Source: Paenibacillus amylolyticus (GTDB taxonomy: Bacteria > Bacillota > Bacilli > Paenibacillales > Paenibacillaceae). Taken from it: 64,000 bases of DNA. The notes beneath the pieces were generated by a model. It was given only the letters and a program-made list of their open reading frames with translations. It was not told the origin of the DNA and did no database searches. Where the stretch lies: the NCBI RefSeq assembly GCF_029689945.1, contig NZ_CP121451.1, forward strand, positions 5,704,001 to 5,768,000, read 5' to 3'. Shown one piece after another: positions 43,956 through 52,605 of this stretch. Every line of letters starts with the position of its first letter. Position 1 is the stretch's first letter. The position numbers were made by a program, and so were the translations under genes.

Positions 43956-44729
43956 TCATAACAGCTTCATTATTCCCATAATCATTAACAAAAGTGCCGG
44001 CAATACAGAGAGTCTTCGCATCCAGCGCAGCGCTGAGAATCGTAGGCCAACCTTCATGCCGAGTGACAGAAATGCTCCACTAAACAGTGCAATAATGAGT
44101 GCTGTCCATAGTGTAGGAAATCCCAAAAGCGCTGCTCCCAAACCTGCTCCAAACGCATCCAGAGACAGGGCAATCCCCAGCCACATCGCTTCCTGTGTGG
44201 ATATACTCCCCGAGTTATCCATGTCCGCCTTGGAGGGACTGCGAAGAATCTGAATGACAACACCCAGCTTACGCAGCTCCAGTGTAAAAACCATGCGTTC
44301 CAGCGACCCGCCTGAAGCCGACTGCTCCAGAGACAGGGCAAGCACCTGATTCCGGCCTTTTGAATCCGTCAGCGTCTCTTGTGATTCACCAACACCCGTT
44401 ACCTTTGTTTCTGTTCCCTCAACCAATCTAGTGTCTGTTTCCTGCTGTTCTTTGCCTTGTTTTCGAATCAGTTGCAGCAGTGACCATGCACCTATGCCTA
44501 TCAATATAACGGCTCCCACAATCGAAGCGATCTCCGGTGACACCACATGGGACAACAGCACGCCTACTTGCATAGACAAGGCAATAACCAATCCCGAACA
44601 GATCGAAATAACAGCGATAGATAACAGGGGAATCTTAGTCCTCCGTAACCCATATGTAATCCCGACTCCAAACCCATCTAAACTAAGCGCCAAAGCAAGC
44701 GCCAGCAATGAAATAAAATGATGCAGCAC
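43956..44729 (-). CDS. ytaF: Sporulation membrane protein YtaF
   Basis: A 257-residue polytopic protein of the MntP/YtaF class with two symmetric halves of three helices each: LALALALSLDGFGVGITYGL near the N-terminus and WLGIALSLDAFGAGLGAALLG in the second half, each with the conserved LSLDxFG. The halves are joined by a hydrophilic loop (about 95-165). Substrate unknown, possibly a divalent cation. Position between mutM and coaE supports the assignment. Confidence 0.88.
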   Translation of the reverse strand: MLHHFISLLALALALSLDGFGVGITYGLRRTKIPLLSIAVISICSGLVIALSMQVGVLLSHVVSPEIASIVGAVILIGIGAWSLLQLIRKQGKEQQETDTRLVEGTETKVTGVGESQETLTDSKGRNQVLALSLEQSASGGSLERMVFTLELRKLGVVIQILRSPSKADMDNSGSISTQEAMWLGIALSLDAFGAGLGAALLGFPTLWTALIIALFSGAFLSLGMKVGLRFSALRWMRRLSVLPALLLMIMGIMKLL

Positions 44730-44861
44730 CCCGGATTCCTCCTCTGTGCGGTACTCGTGCCAACTGAAGATGCCAGTATGGGTATACGCCCGCTTATTTC
44801 TGCCATATCAGTATATGGAGGGAGGAATCCAAGGGTGCTATGATTTCATCATTTCATTCAT

Positions 44862-45698
44862 TCAGTTCAAGTTCAGCGGCTGACAGTTCGGACAAAAATG
44901 CGTACCACGGCCACCTACCACCGTTTTTTCGATTAACGTACCACATGTTGCACAAGGTTCCGATTTGCGTCCATAAATTTTCAATTGATGCTGGAACATG
45001 CCCATCTCACCCTGGCCGTTCACATAGGACTTGATGGAAGATCCACCTGCATTTACTGCATCCTGCAACGTGGCCACAATCGCTTCGTGAAGTACCGTTA
45101 ACTGAGCTTCAGTCAGTGTCTTGGCGATGGTCTCGGGATGGATGCCTGCACGAAATAAAGCCTCGTCCACATAAATATTCCCGATGCCCACCACATATGC
45201 CTGATTTAACAGCACAGCCTTGATTTTGGTTGTGCGCTTGCCAACCGCCTCGCGGAATGCAGTTACTGTAAAGGCCGGATCAAGCGGCTCCAGTCCCAGC
45301 TTCAGCAAAGGTTTGGACACCAATTCCTCACCTGCGTTGAACAGATGCATCGTACCGAACTGACGCACATCCTTATAACGCAATTCCGTACCATCATTAA
45401 AATGGAAAATGACATGGGTATGCTTCTCCACATCTTCATGCTGCTCGTACACACCGTATCTTCCTTCCATCCGCAGATGGGAGACAAGTACCAGCCCGTC
45501 CAGCAAAATACGCAAAAACTTGCCTCGGCGCTCCACGCCAATGACGGTATGTCCCGCGAGTTCCATTGCAAATGCATCTATGTCGTCCGGCCGCTGAATA
45601 ATCCGCGGCAAGCTAACGGTAACATGATCAATTGTCTTGCCCACAATAAGTTGATTCAATGTTCTTCTGACTGTTTCGACTTCCGGTAATTCCGGCAT
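44862..45698 (-). CDS. mutM: Formamidopyrimidine-DNA glycosylase
   Basis: A 278-residue MutM/Fpg. The N-terminus MPELPEVETVRR supplies the catalytic Pro2 and Glu3. The conserved Lys lies in ERRGKFLRI, the H2TH helix in GIGNIYVDEALFRAGIHP, and the C-terminal zinc finger in CATCGTLIEKTVVGGRGTHF followed by CPNC. It excises 8-oxoguanine and other oxidised purines. Lies 118 bp after polA; GGGAGGTGA before the start. Confidence 0.96.
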   Translation of the reverse strand: MPELPEVETVRRTLNQLIVGKTIDHVTVSLPRIIQRPDDIDAFAMELAGHTVIGVERRGKFLRILLDGLVLVSHLRMEGRYGVYEQHEDVEKHTHVIFHFNDGTELRYKDVRQFGTMHLFNAGEELVSKPLLKLGLEPLDPAFTVTAFREAVGKRTTKIKAVLLNQAYVVGIGNIYVDEALFRAGIHPETIAKTLTEAQLTVLHEAIVATLQDAVNAGGSSIKSYVNGQGEMGMFQHQLKIYGRKSEPCATCGTLIEKTVVGGRGTHFCPNCQPLNLN

Positions 45699-45815
45699 GA
45701 TGTTCTCACCTCCCCTATATTATAACGGAAGATGACGCTCAGCGGGACCCTTTTCTTCTATCGAAAACATGGAAGGGGCTAATGTAAAATACCGGAAAAC
45801 AGCGCAACGCTTGAT

Positions 45816-48469
45816 TTATTTCGCTTCGTACCAGTTATCACCAAAGCTGACTTCGGCTTTCAGCGGAACGGACAGTTCCAATGCTTTCTCCATAACTGAG
45901 GGCACTAATTCTTTCATCAATTCCAATTCATCCCCAGGTACCTCGAATACAAGTTCATCGTGCACCTGAAGCAGCATGCGACTCTTCAACTTGCGTTCCC
46001 GCAATGCTTCATCCATCTGTACCATGGCCAGCTTGATGATATCTGCCGCAGTTCCCTGGATCGGTGTATTCATCGCTGTACGTTCTGCGAAAGAACGCAG
46101 ATTGAAGTTGCTCGCATTAATCTCTGGCAGGTACCGACGTCGTTCCAACAACGTTTTAACGTATCCGTCCTGACGAGCTTCCTTCACAATGTCGTCCATA
46201 TATCGGCGTACACCCTGGAAGACTTCAAAATACTGATCAATGAACTGTGCCGCCTCTTTACGCGTAATATGCAGATTCTGAGACAATCCATAATCACTTA
46301 TTCCATACACGATACCAAAGTTAACTGCCTTGGCGGAACGACGCATATCCCCGTCCACATCTTCAGGCTTCACCCCAAATACATCCGAAGCGGTCTTGGT
46401 ATGAATATCCATATCATTGACAAACGCTTCCTTCAAGCGCTCATCGTCCGAAATATGGGCCAGTACACGCAGTTCAATCTGGGAATAGTCTGCTGCCAGA
46501 ATGGACCATCCTGGCTCGGAAGGAACAAATACCTTCCGGATTTTGCGACCTTCTTCCATCCGAATCGGAATGTTCTGCAAGTTGGGGAACTGACTGCTAA
46601 GCCGTCCCGTTGCAGCAATCGTCTGACGATAATACGTATGCACCTTGCCATCCCGATCAGAAATCTCTTTAAGCAAGCCCTCCACATAAGTGGATTGCAG
46701 CTTGGCAAGCTGACGATATTGCAGAATATGCTTGACCACATCATTATAAGGAGCCAATTTCTCCAAAACTTCCGCATCTGTGGAGTAGCCTGTTTTTGTT
46801 TTTTTCACCACGGGCAGACCCAGTCTGTCAAATAAAATCTCACCCAGCTGCTTCGGTGAATTCAGATTAAATTCCGTTCCTGACAACTTGTAGATCTCAG
46901 CCATCAATCTGCTGATCTGTTCTTCAAACTCACTGCCCAGCGCTTGCAGATCGGCTGTATTGGCCTTGATGCCCTGCTTCTCCATGTCCGCCAATATGCG
47001 TGACAATGGCATCTCAAGCTCATGGAAGAGCGAGTTCATCTCATCGCCCTCCAGGGCCTGTTCCTGAAGTGGAATAATGGCTGCGACTGCAGCAGCTTTG
47101 CGGCACAGGAAATCGCCCAGGATCTCTGCTTCCGGCACCTTGTACTTGGCCCCTTTGCCCATAACCGTGTCATCCTCCACGAGTGATGGCAGACCATACT
47201 TGGTCGTAAGTCCACTAATTGTCTGGTTGGATTCCGTTGGATCAAGCAAATACGCTGCCAGCTGTACATCGAATGATGCTCCAGCGAATTCTATACCATG
47301 TACATGAAGGGCCAGGTCTACACGATGAAGATCATACCCGCGCTTCGGTTGTTCAGAATTACCGAGCCATTCTCGCACTGGAGCCGCTGCCTCGGAATGA
47401 AGCACTTCGGGAGATATGAACGTATAGGTTCCAGCGGAACCTACAGCAAGTCCAATCAATTTTGATTGGTGCGGGTTATCCCCATGTGTCTCCACGTGCA
47501 GTACATCAATGGAACCCAGGGAATTGAACAGCTCACTTATGTTCTCCTCTGTTGCAATGGAGGATTCTACTTCGGCGGCAGGGACCGCTTCCTGTTCAGA
47601 AGCAATGCTGCCACTGAACGACAGGCGTTCGAGCAGAGATCTGAATTCAAGCTTGGCCAGTGCAGGCCCAGCCTGTTCTTCTTTTAATCCGGCGAATTGC
47701 ATATCATCCCACGTCTGTTCTAGCGGAACTTCACGGTGAATCGTCGCCAGTTGTTTGCTCATCCGAGCATCTTCGGCGTGAGCCTCAATCTTTTCTTTCA
47801 TCTTGCCTTTCAGTTCACTTGTTCCGTTCAGCACATCTTCAACCGATCCGAACTGGTGCAGCAGCTTCAGCGCTGTTTCTCTCCGACCCCGGGAATACCC
47901 GGAATATTATCAGAGGCATCACCCATCAGCCCTTTGAGATCAATGATTTGCAGCGGTGTCAGACCATAGCGCTCCTTAATCTGAGCAGGATCATACAATT
48001 CAATGTCGGTTACCCCTTTACGTGTCAGTCCGATATGTACATGTTCGGAGGCAAGCTGCAGCATATCTTTGTCACCCGATACAACGAGCACCTGTCTGCC
48101 CGCTTCATCTGCGCGTTTGGTTAACGTCCCGATAATGTCATCCGCTTCAAATCCAGCCAGTTCAAACTGGGCAATGCCAAGTCCTTTCAGCAGTTCTTTG
48201 AGCAGTGGGAATTGCTCTGACAACTCTGGCGGTGTTTTCTCCCGACCACCCTTGTATTCCTGATACCCTTCGTGGCGAAACGTGACTTTGCCAGCATCAA
48301 ATGCAACCATCACATGTGTAGGTTTATGCTCTTCAAGCAGTCTCAGCAGCATCGTGGTGAAGCCATATACCGCATTGGTATGCAGACCTTTCGAATTGGT
48401 CAGAGGCGGCATTGCAAAAAACGCCCTGTAAATAATGCTATTTCCATCTATAAGAATAAACTTGTCCAT
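45816..48469 (-). CDS. polA: DNA polymerase I (one frame break)
   Basis: About 884 residues after restoring one base in the T-run 47876-47878. N-terminal 5'-3' exonuclease (1-200: LIDGNSIIYRAFFAMPPL, GDKDMLQL, GVGEK). The middle 3'-5' exonuclease-like domain lacks the metal-binding Asp-x-Glu (VLHVETHGD in its place), so proofreading should be absent, as in other Bacillales Pol I. Polymerase motifs are intact: A DYSQIELRVLAHIS, B RRSAKAVNFGIVYG, C QVHDELVFE. Repair and Okazaki processing. The break in this core gene is strong evidence for sequence error. Confidence 0.95.
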
Positions 48470-48584
48470 TCCAGCACCTCGCGTATTATATGGTCAACCT
48501 TTTCAAATTGCATCTACTCTCATGATACCATACCCACCTGTCACATCAAAAAAAATAGCCATCTTCTCACTTTCGTTTTATTCG

Positions 48585-48641
48585 TAAAAAAAGAACCTCC
48601 TCCGCAGACAGCCTGTACACAGGCTACTCGAGAGAAAGTTC
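48585..48641 (-). terminator. Terminator after phoU
   Basis: Large hairpin: inner AGCCTG-TACA-CAGGCT (48610-48625), outer GAACCTCCTC (48593-48602) with GAGAAAGTTC (48632-48641) using G-U pairs. On the minus strand it ends in seven T, between phoU and polA. Confidence 0.7.
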
Positions 48642-48721
48642 CTTATATCGGTATTATTGCTATCGTTGCAAACACTGATTCCCCAATTCCATAATCATGG
48701 TCTTCCTAATCCGTACTCTTC

Positions 48722-49381
48722 CTATTGATTCAGATCCGGACGTTTACCTGTGACCAGGTATACCGTGCTCTCACCAATGTTGGTTGCATGGTCGCCAATA
48801 CGTTCAATGTAACGTCCAACCATCATCAACAGCATAGCCTGTGAAGCCTGATTCGGATGCTCTGTCATTAACGTATAGAGATCACTGATCATGTGGCTGT
48901 ACAGTTGATCGACCTGATCGTCCGTTTGAGCCATTTTGTAGGCCAAATCTGTGTTTTCTTTCAGGAAAGATTCGATCGATTCATCAATCATGGATTTCAC
49001 GATTTCAGCCATTTGCGGGATATCCACCAGAGGTTTAATCAGCTTCTGGCCATCCATCCGTAGAGTTACCTTCGCCACGTCGAGCGCAAGATCTCCCATA
49101 CGCTCCAGATCACTGGAAATTTTGAAGGCCACAATAATACGTCTGAGATCCTTCGCCACCGGCTGTTGTGTGATGATCAGTTTGGAGCCAAGTTCCATAA
49201 TTTTGTCTTCTAGGGCATTCAGATTCGCATCATTCTTGATGATGACCTGAGCTTTCTCGGCGTTCATCGTTTGCAAACTTTCAATAGCACCATCCAGTGC
49301 TGCTCCTACATGTTCACCCATTTGTTTGAGCAAGGTACGCAGCTCTTCAAGCTCCTGATCAAATTCTTTTCTGCGAATCAT
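48722..49381 (-). CDS. phoU: Phosphate signalling protein PhoU
   Basis: A 219-residue PhoU with two PhoU helical-bundle repeats (about 15-105 and 120-205), each with the metal-binding E/D-x-x-x-D pattern: ALEDKIMELG, DLERMGDLALDVAK, RYIERIGDHATNIGE. I set the start at ATG 49381 (MIRRKEFDQELEEL), 11 bp after AAGGAGG; an upstream ATG is less well placed. PhoU modulates Pst uptake and PhoR signalling. It follows pstB and shares its promoter. Confidence 0.93.
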   Translation of the reverse strand: MIRRKEFDQELEELRTLLKQMGEHVGAALDGAIESLQTMNAEKAQVIIKNDANLNALEDKIMELGSKLIITQQPVAKDLRRIIVAFKISSDLERMGDLALDVAKVTLRMDGQKLIKPLVDIPQMAEIVKSMIDESIESFLKENTDLAYKMAQTDDQVDQLYSHMISDLYTLMTEHPNQASQAMLLMMVGRYIERIGDHATNIGESTVYLVTGKRPDLNQ

Positions 49382-49444
49382 AGATTTCATGTCCTCCTTG
49401 TCCATCATCTCCGGTTATGCCGGGATCATTCCAACTCAGCTCGC

Positions 49445-50200
49445 TTAACCGAACCTTCCGGAGATATAATCCTCGGTTCGGGAATCTTGCGGTGTGGAGA
49501 ATAACGTCTCCGTATCCGTTGCCTCCACCACTTCACCATTCAGGAAAAATACCGTGCGTCCAGATACCCGTGCAGCCTGGTGCATATTGTGGGTAACCAT
49601 AACGATCGTGAACTTGTGGTGCAACTCCTTCACCAACTCCTCAATCTTCAATGTGGAGATCGGGTCGAGTGCGGACGTTGCTTCATCCATCAGCAGAACG
49701 TCAGGCTGTACAGCCAGCGCCCGAGCAATACAGAGACGCTGCTGCTGTCCGCCGGACAGACTAAGTGCCGACTTTTTCAATACATCCTTCACTTCATCCC
49801 ACAGGGCAGCATGGACAAGGCTCTGTTCCACCAACTGATCCAGCTCAGCCTTCTGGGTTACCCCGTGCAAGCGCGGTCCGTACGCCACATTATCATAGAT
49901 GGACTTCGGGAACGGATTGGGTTGTTGGAACACCATGCCCACTCGTTTGCGCAGTGTCTCCACTTCAATCTCATTACTGTAAATGTCCGAGCCATTCAGC
50001 ATAACCTGTCCTTCCACACGAACACCCGGAATCATGTCATTCATCCGGTTTAACGTGCGAAGCAATGTCGATTTACCACAACCTGACGGCCCGATGAACG
50101 CAGTAACGGTTTTTTCCGGCAGATCCATCGATATATTTTTAAGCGCGTGATGCGTATCATAGTATAAATTAAGTTTATCAATGTGAATGAGGTCCTTCAT
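49445..50200 (-). CDS. pstB: Phosphate ABC transporter ATP-binding protein
   Basis: A 251-residue PstB. Walker [10 protein letters not shown]-loop [15 protein letters not shown], signature LSGGQQQRL, Walker [14 protein letters not shown]-loop MVTHNM. It powers high-affinity phosphate import. No pstS, pstC or pstA is next to it, so this pstB-phoU pair is split from the permease genes or is a second copy. A three-repeat Pho box lies 112 bp upstream of the start. Confidence 0.94.
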   Translation of the reverse strand: MKDLIHIDKLNLYYDTHHALKNISMDLPEKTVTAFIGPSGCGKSTLLRTLNRMNDMIPGVRVEGQVMLNGSDIYSNEIEVETLRKRVGMVFQQPNPFPKSIYDNVAYGPRLHGVTQKAELDQLVEQSLVHAALWDEVKDVLKKSALSLSGGQQQRLCIARALAVQPDVLLMDEATSALDPISTLKIEELVKELHHKFTIVMVTHNMHQAARVSGRTVFFLNGEVVEATDTETLFSTPQDSRTEDYISGRFG

Positions 50201-50311
50201 GGATGTTCACTTCTCCTTCGCTGCAGGGACGCGGAAACTCCCTTTACGTTGAGACCGATGCTGATAATCGTTCATCGCTGCTCGGCCATCTATCATATCC
50301 TACCCTTTCAT

Positions 50312-50350
50312 TGTAAAAACCGTATCACTTTCATGTTAACGGAATGTAAA
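50312..50350 (-). promoter_or_regulatory. Pho box before pstB
   Basis: On the minus strand TTTACA (50345-50350), TTAACA (50334-50339) and TTTACA (50312-50317), with start distances of 11 and 22 bp. This matches the PhoP box of B. subtilis (TT[ACT]A[CT]A with about 5-bp spacers). Confidence 0.7.
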
Positions 50351-50426
50351 AGACATCCTAAACCTTCATGATCTGTTGGATGATCAATCTGATTCCTGAT
50401 GCCTGTCTTATTGACTTGCTTATATA

Positions 50427-51608
50427 TCACTCGCTATCCGAAACCATATCATCCAGCTTCATGCGAATATGGTCCGCGACTTCTCCAGCTTTCCCGCCTT
50501 CCATGGCGATCTCCTCTGCTATACGTGACAGATCTCTTACCGCACTGTTCAGTTGTCGGAACGTAGCTCCTCCGGAGGTCACATGCACCGAACTATCGTC
50601 AATCTCGCTTCCACTTGCCTTAACCAGCTCTACCGTCTGAAGGGTCAAGCCACCGATATTCTCAAGCAATGAAGACATGTTGCCTGCGACTTCACGGGTC
50701 TGTTTGGCTAGCGCGCGGATCTCCCCTGCAACAATCTGAAAGCCTCGTCCATATTCACCCGCATGGGCTGCTTCAATGGAAGCATTCAGCGCAAGCAGCC
50801 CGCTCTGATCTGCCAGGGATCGAATGGAATGCGCCATGCCTGAGCCTATTTTGATCGAATTAAGCATGTGATCCGCATGTTGTCCTTGGCTCTTCATATG
50901 CTCATGTACCCGGTTATAGGAAGCATCAACTTGCTTCAAACTCTCTTCGCCCTGCTTGGACAATACCATGATCTCCCGAGCCTCATGAACGGTCTGATTC
51001 GCTGCGTGCACAAGCTTGGTAACTGCATCATTGATTCTCAATATCTCCTGCCTGCTCTCGGATACCGTGCGTACCCGTTCTGCCGTAGAAGCTTGCTGCA
51101 ATTTGCGGGAGAGGGACATCACATCACGCATCGTCAGCACACCGAGCAGTCTGTCCTGTTCCGTAACGAGCAGACAATCGTAGAAATGTTGTTCATTCCG
51201 TCCAAGTGCAATATCAATAATCGTTGTCGCTTCCATATGAATATCTGCAATAACCGGAGATGTATTCACGACTTGTGTGACCGGCTTACGGTAGAACAGA
51301 TCTGCGGCAAAACGGCCATTTAACATTCGATATAACGTCTCTCGCATTAACAATCCAGTAGGTCTCATCTGCTCATCACACAGTACGATACATGGATGCT
51401 CCTGATCCTGATTCATCATACTGGCAGCTTCACCACAGGTCGTTTGGACCCCGGCGATAGGAACCTGACGGTAGTAGTCATGCAGCTCGATCACAGGTTC
51501 TTTAGCAACCACCGCTAATTCATGATACTCCGGGTCGGGTGTCGCGAATTCTTCGTTATGTAAAACAACATGAGGCTGGTCAGGTTTCACTTCGAGCAAC
51601 ATGGGCAT
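50427..51608 (-). CDS. Soluble CBS-domain methyl-accepting chemotaxis-like protein under Pho control
   Basis: A 393-residue cytoplasmic protein from ATG 51608 (AAAGGAG about ten bases upstream). No membrane helix. An N-terminal segment is followed by a CBS pair (about 65-190: QTTCGEAASMMNQDQEHPCIVLCDEQMRPTGLLMR; DIALGRNEQHFYDCLLVTEQDRLLGVLTMRDVM). The C-terminal 200 residues are an MCP signalling hairpin whose tip region GRGFQIVAGEIRALAKQTREVAGNM is well kept. CBS pairs usually sense adenine nucleotides, so this may report energy or nucleotide state to CheA/CheW (inference). The Pho-type array upstream suggests expression in phosphate starvation. Confidence 0.8.
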   Translation of the reverse strand: MPMLLEVKPDQPHVVLHNEEFATPDPEYHELAVVAKEPVIELHDYYRQVPIAGVQTTCGEAASMMNQDQEHPCIVLCDEQMRPTGLLMRETLYRMLNGRFAADLFYRKPVTQVVNTSPVIADIHMEATTIIDIALGRNEQHFYDCLLVTEQDRLLGVLTMRDVMSLSRKLQQASTAERVRTVSESRQEILRINDAVTKLVHAANQTVHEAREIMVLSKQGEESLKQVDASYNRVHEHMKSQGQHADHMLNSIKIGSGMAHSIRSLADQSGLLALNASIEAAHAGEYGRGFQIVAGEIRALAKQTREVAGNMSSLLENIGGLTLQTVELVKASGSEIDDSSVHVTSGGATFRQLNSAVRDLSRIAEEIAMEGGKAGEVADHIRMKLDDMVSDSE

Positions 51609-51701
51609 AAATGCGCAATCTCCTTTACGTATTAGCTCCGTCTTAAGATAGATTATGTAGGTATAAAGTATCACCCAGATAAATCCATGCTACTCCCTCT
51701 T

Positions 51702-51740
51702 CGTAAAGGAAAATCTTCCTTTATGTTAAAAGAACGTAAA
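51702..51740 (-). promoter_or_regulatory. Pho box before the CBS-chemoreceptor gene
   Basis: On the minus strand TTTACG (51735-51740), TTAACA (51724-51729) and TTTACG (51702-51707), spaced 11 and 22 bp, the same geometry as the array before pstB. Confidence 0.6.
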
Positions 51741-51742
51741 AT

Positions 51743-51785
51743 AAAACTCCCCGATCATTGCTAACTTGAATGATGGGGAGTTTTT
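51743..51785. terminator. Terminator overlapping the phoP 3' end
   Basis: AAAACTCCCC-ATCATT arms (51743-51759 with 51769-51784) around GCTAACTTG, bounded by A and T runs. It includes the last bases of phoP. Confidence 0.75.
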
Positions 51786-52489
51786 CTTTTGACAACCAAT
51801 TTGTAACCAACACCACGAATGGAATCAATGTGAACCGATTCCGGGTCCAGCTCCAGCTTTTTACGTAATGAGCTGACGTGAACGTCCACGGTTCGTTGAC
51901 CTCCGATATAATCGAAGCCCCACACTGCGTTCATCAGATCATCCCTTGTCAGTACCACACCCGGCTTTTTGGCCAAGTATAAAAGAACTTCGAACTCTTT
52001 TGGACGCAGACTGATGGATTGTCCACCCAGTGTCACTTCATATTTCAGAGGATAAATCTCCAGCTCTCCCAGAATAATTCGTGAGCCATCCTTGTCCTCA
52101 GGCTGTGGTAAGTCTTCACCATTGGAATAACGTCTTAATACCGCATCCACTCGGGCTAACAACTCAGATACACCAAAGGGTTTGGTAATATAATCATCGG
52201 CACCCGATTTCAGTCCCTGTACAACTTCGGCTTCACCGTTCTTGGCTGTCAGAATGATAACAGGTGTACTGACACCCTGTATTCTTAACTTGTTCAGAAT
52301 GTCCAGACCATTCATGCCCGGAAGCATCAGATCCAGCAAAATGAGATCAAATTCCTGGGACAAGGCCCGATCATATCCAGCAGATCCGTGATCTTCTGCT
52401 GTAACGTCGTAACCTTCCTGTGTCAGGTTATACGTGAGCAATCTCGATAATGTAGGTTCATCTTCAATAACTAGCAAACGCTGTGCCAT
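51761..52489 (-). CDS. phoP: Response regulator PhoP
   Basis: A 242-residue OmpR-class regulator from ATG 52489 (AAGGGG upstream). Receiver: VIEDEPTLSRLL acidic pocket, phospho-acceptor Asp in LILLDLMLPGMNG, Lys in DYITKPFG. C-terminal winged helix: SISLRPKEFEVLLYLAKKPGVVLTRDDL and GGQRTVDVHVSSLRKKLE. With the kinase encoded upstream it controls the phosphate starvation regulon. A two-repeat Pho box lies in front, so it is probably autoregulated. Confidence 0.92.
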   Translation of the reverse strand: MAQRLLVIEDEPTLSRLLTYNLTQEGYDVTAEDHGSAGYDRALSQEFDLILLDLMLPGMNGLDILNKLRIQGVSTPVIILTAKNGEAEVVQGLKSGADDYITKPFGVSELLARVDAVLRRYSNGEDLPQPEDKDGSRIILGELEIYPLKYEVTLGGQSISLRPKEFEVLLYLAKKPGVVLTRDDLMNAVWGFDYIGGQRTVDVHVSSLRKKLELDPESVHIDSIRGVGYKLVVKRKTPHHSS

Positions 52490-52553
52490 GATACCCCTTC
52501 TCTCTTCATAGGTTGTCTGTTGCCACAACACTTTTTCTATCATAGCACTAAAT

Positions 52554-52570
52554 TGTTAACGCGGTGTAAA
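52554..52570 (-). promoter_or_regulatory. Pho box between phoR and phoP
   Basis: On the minus strand TTTACA (52565-52570) and TTAACA (52554-52559), 11 bp apart, about 65 bp before phoP. Confidence 0.55.
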
Positions 52571-52605
52571 ACAAAACAACCTTTTTACATTTTGCTACTT
52601 CATGT

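Noticed and set aside
45816..48469. polA as a pseudogene or split gene
   Set aside because: One lost base in a short run explains the break, and the same error type is spread over the window.
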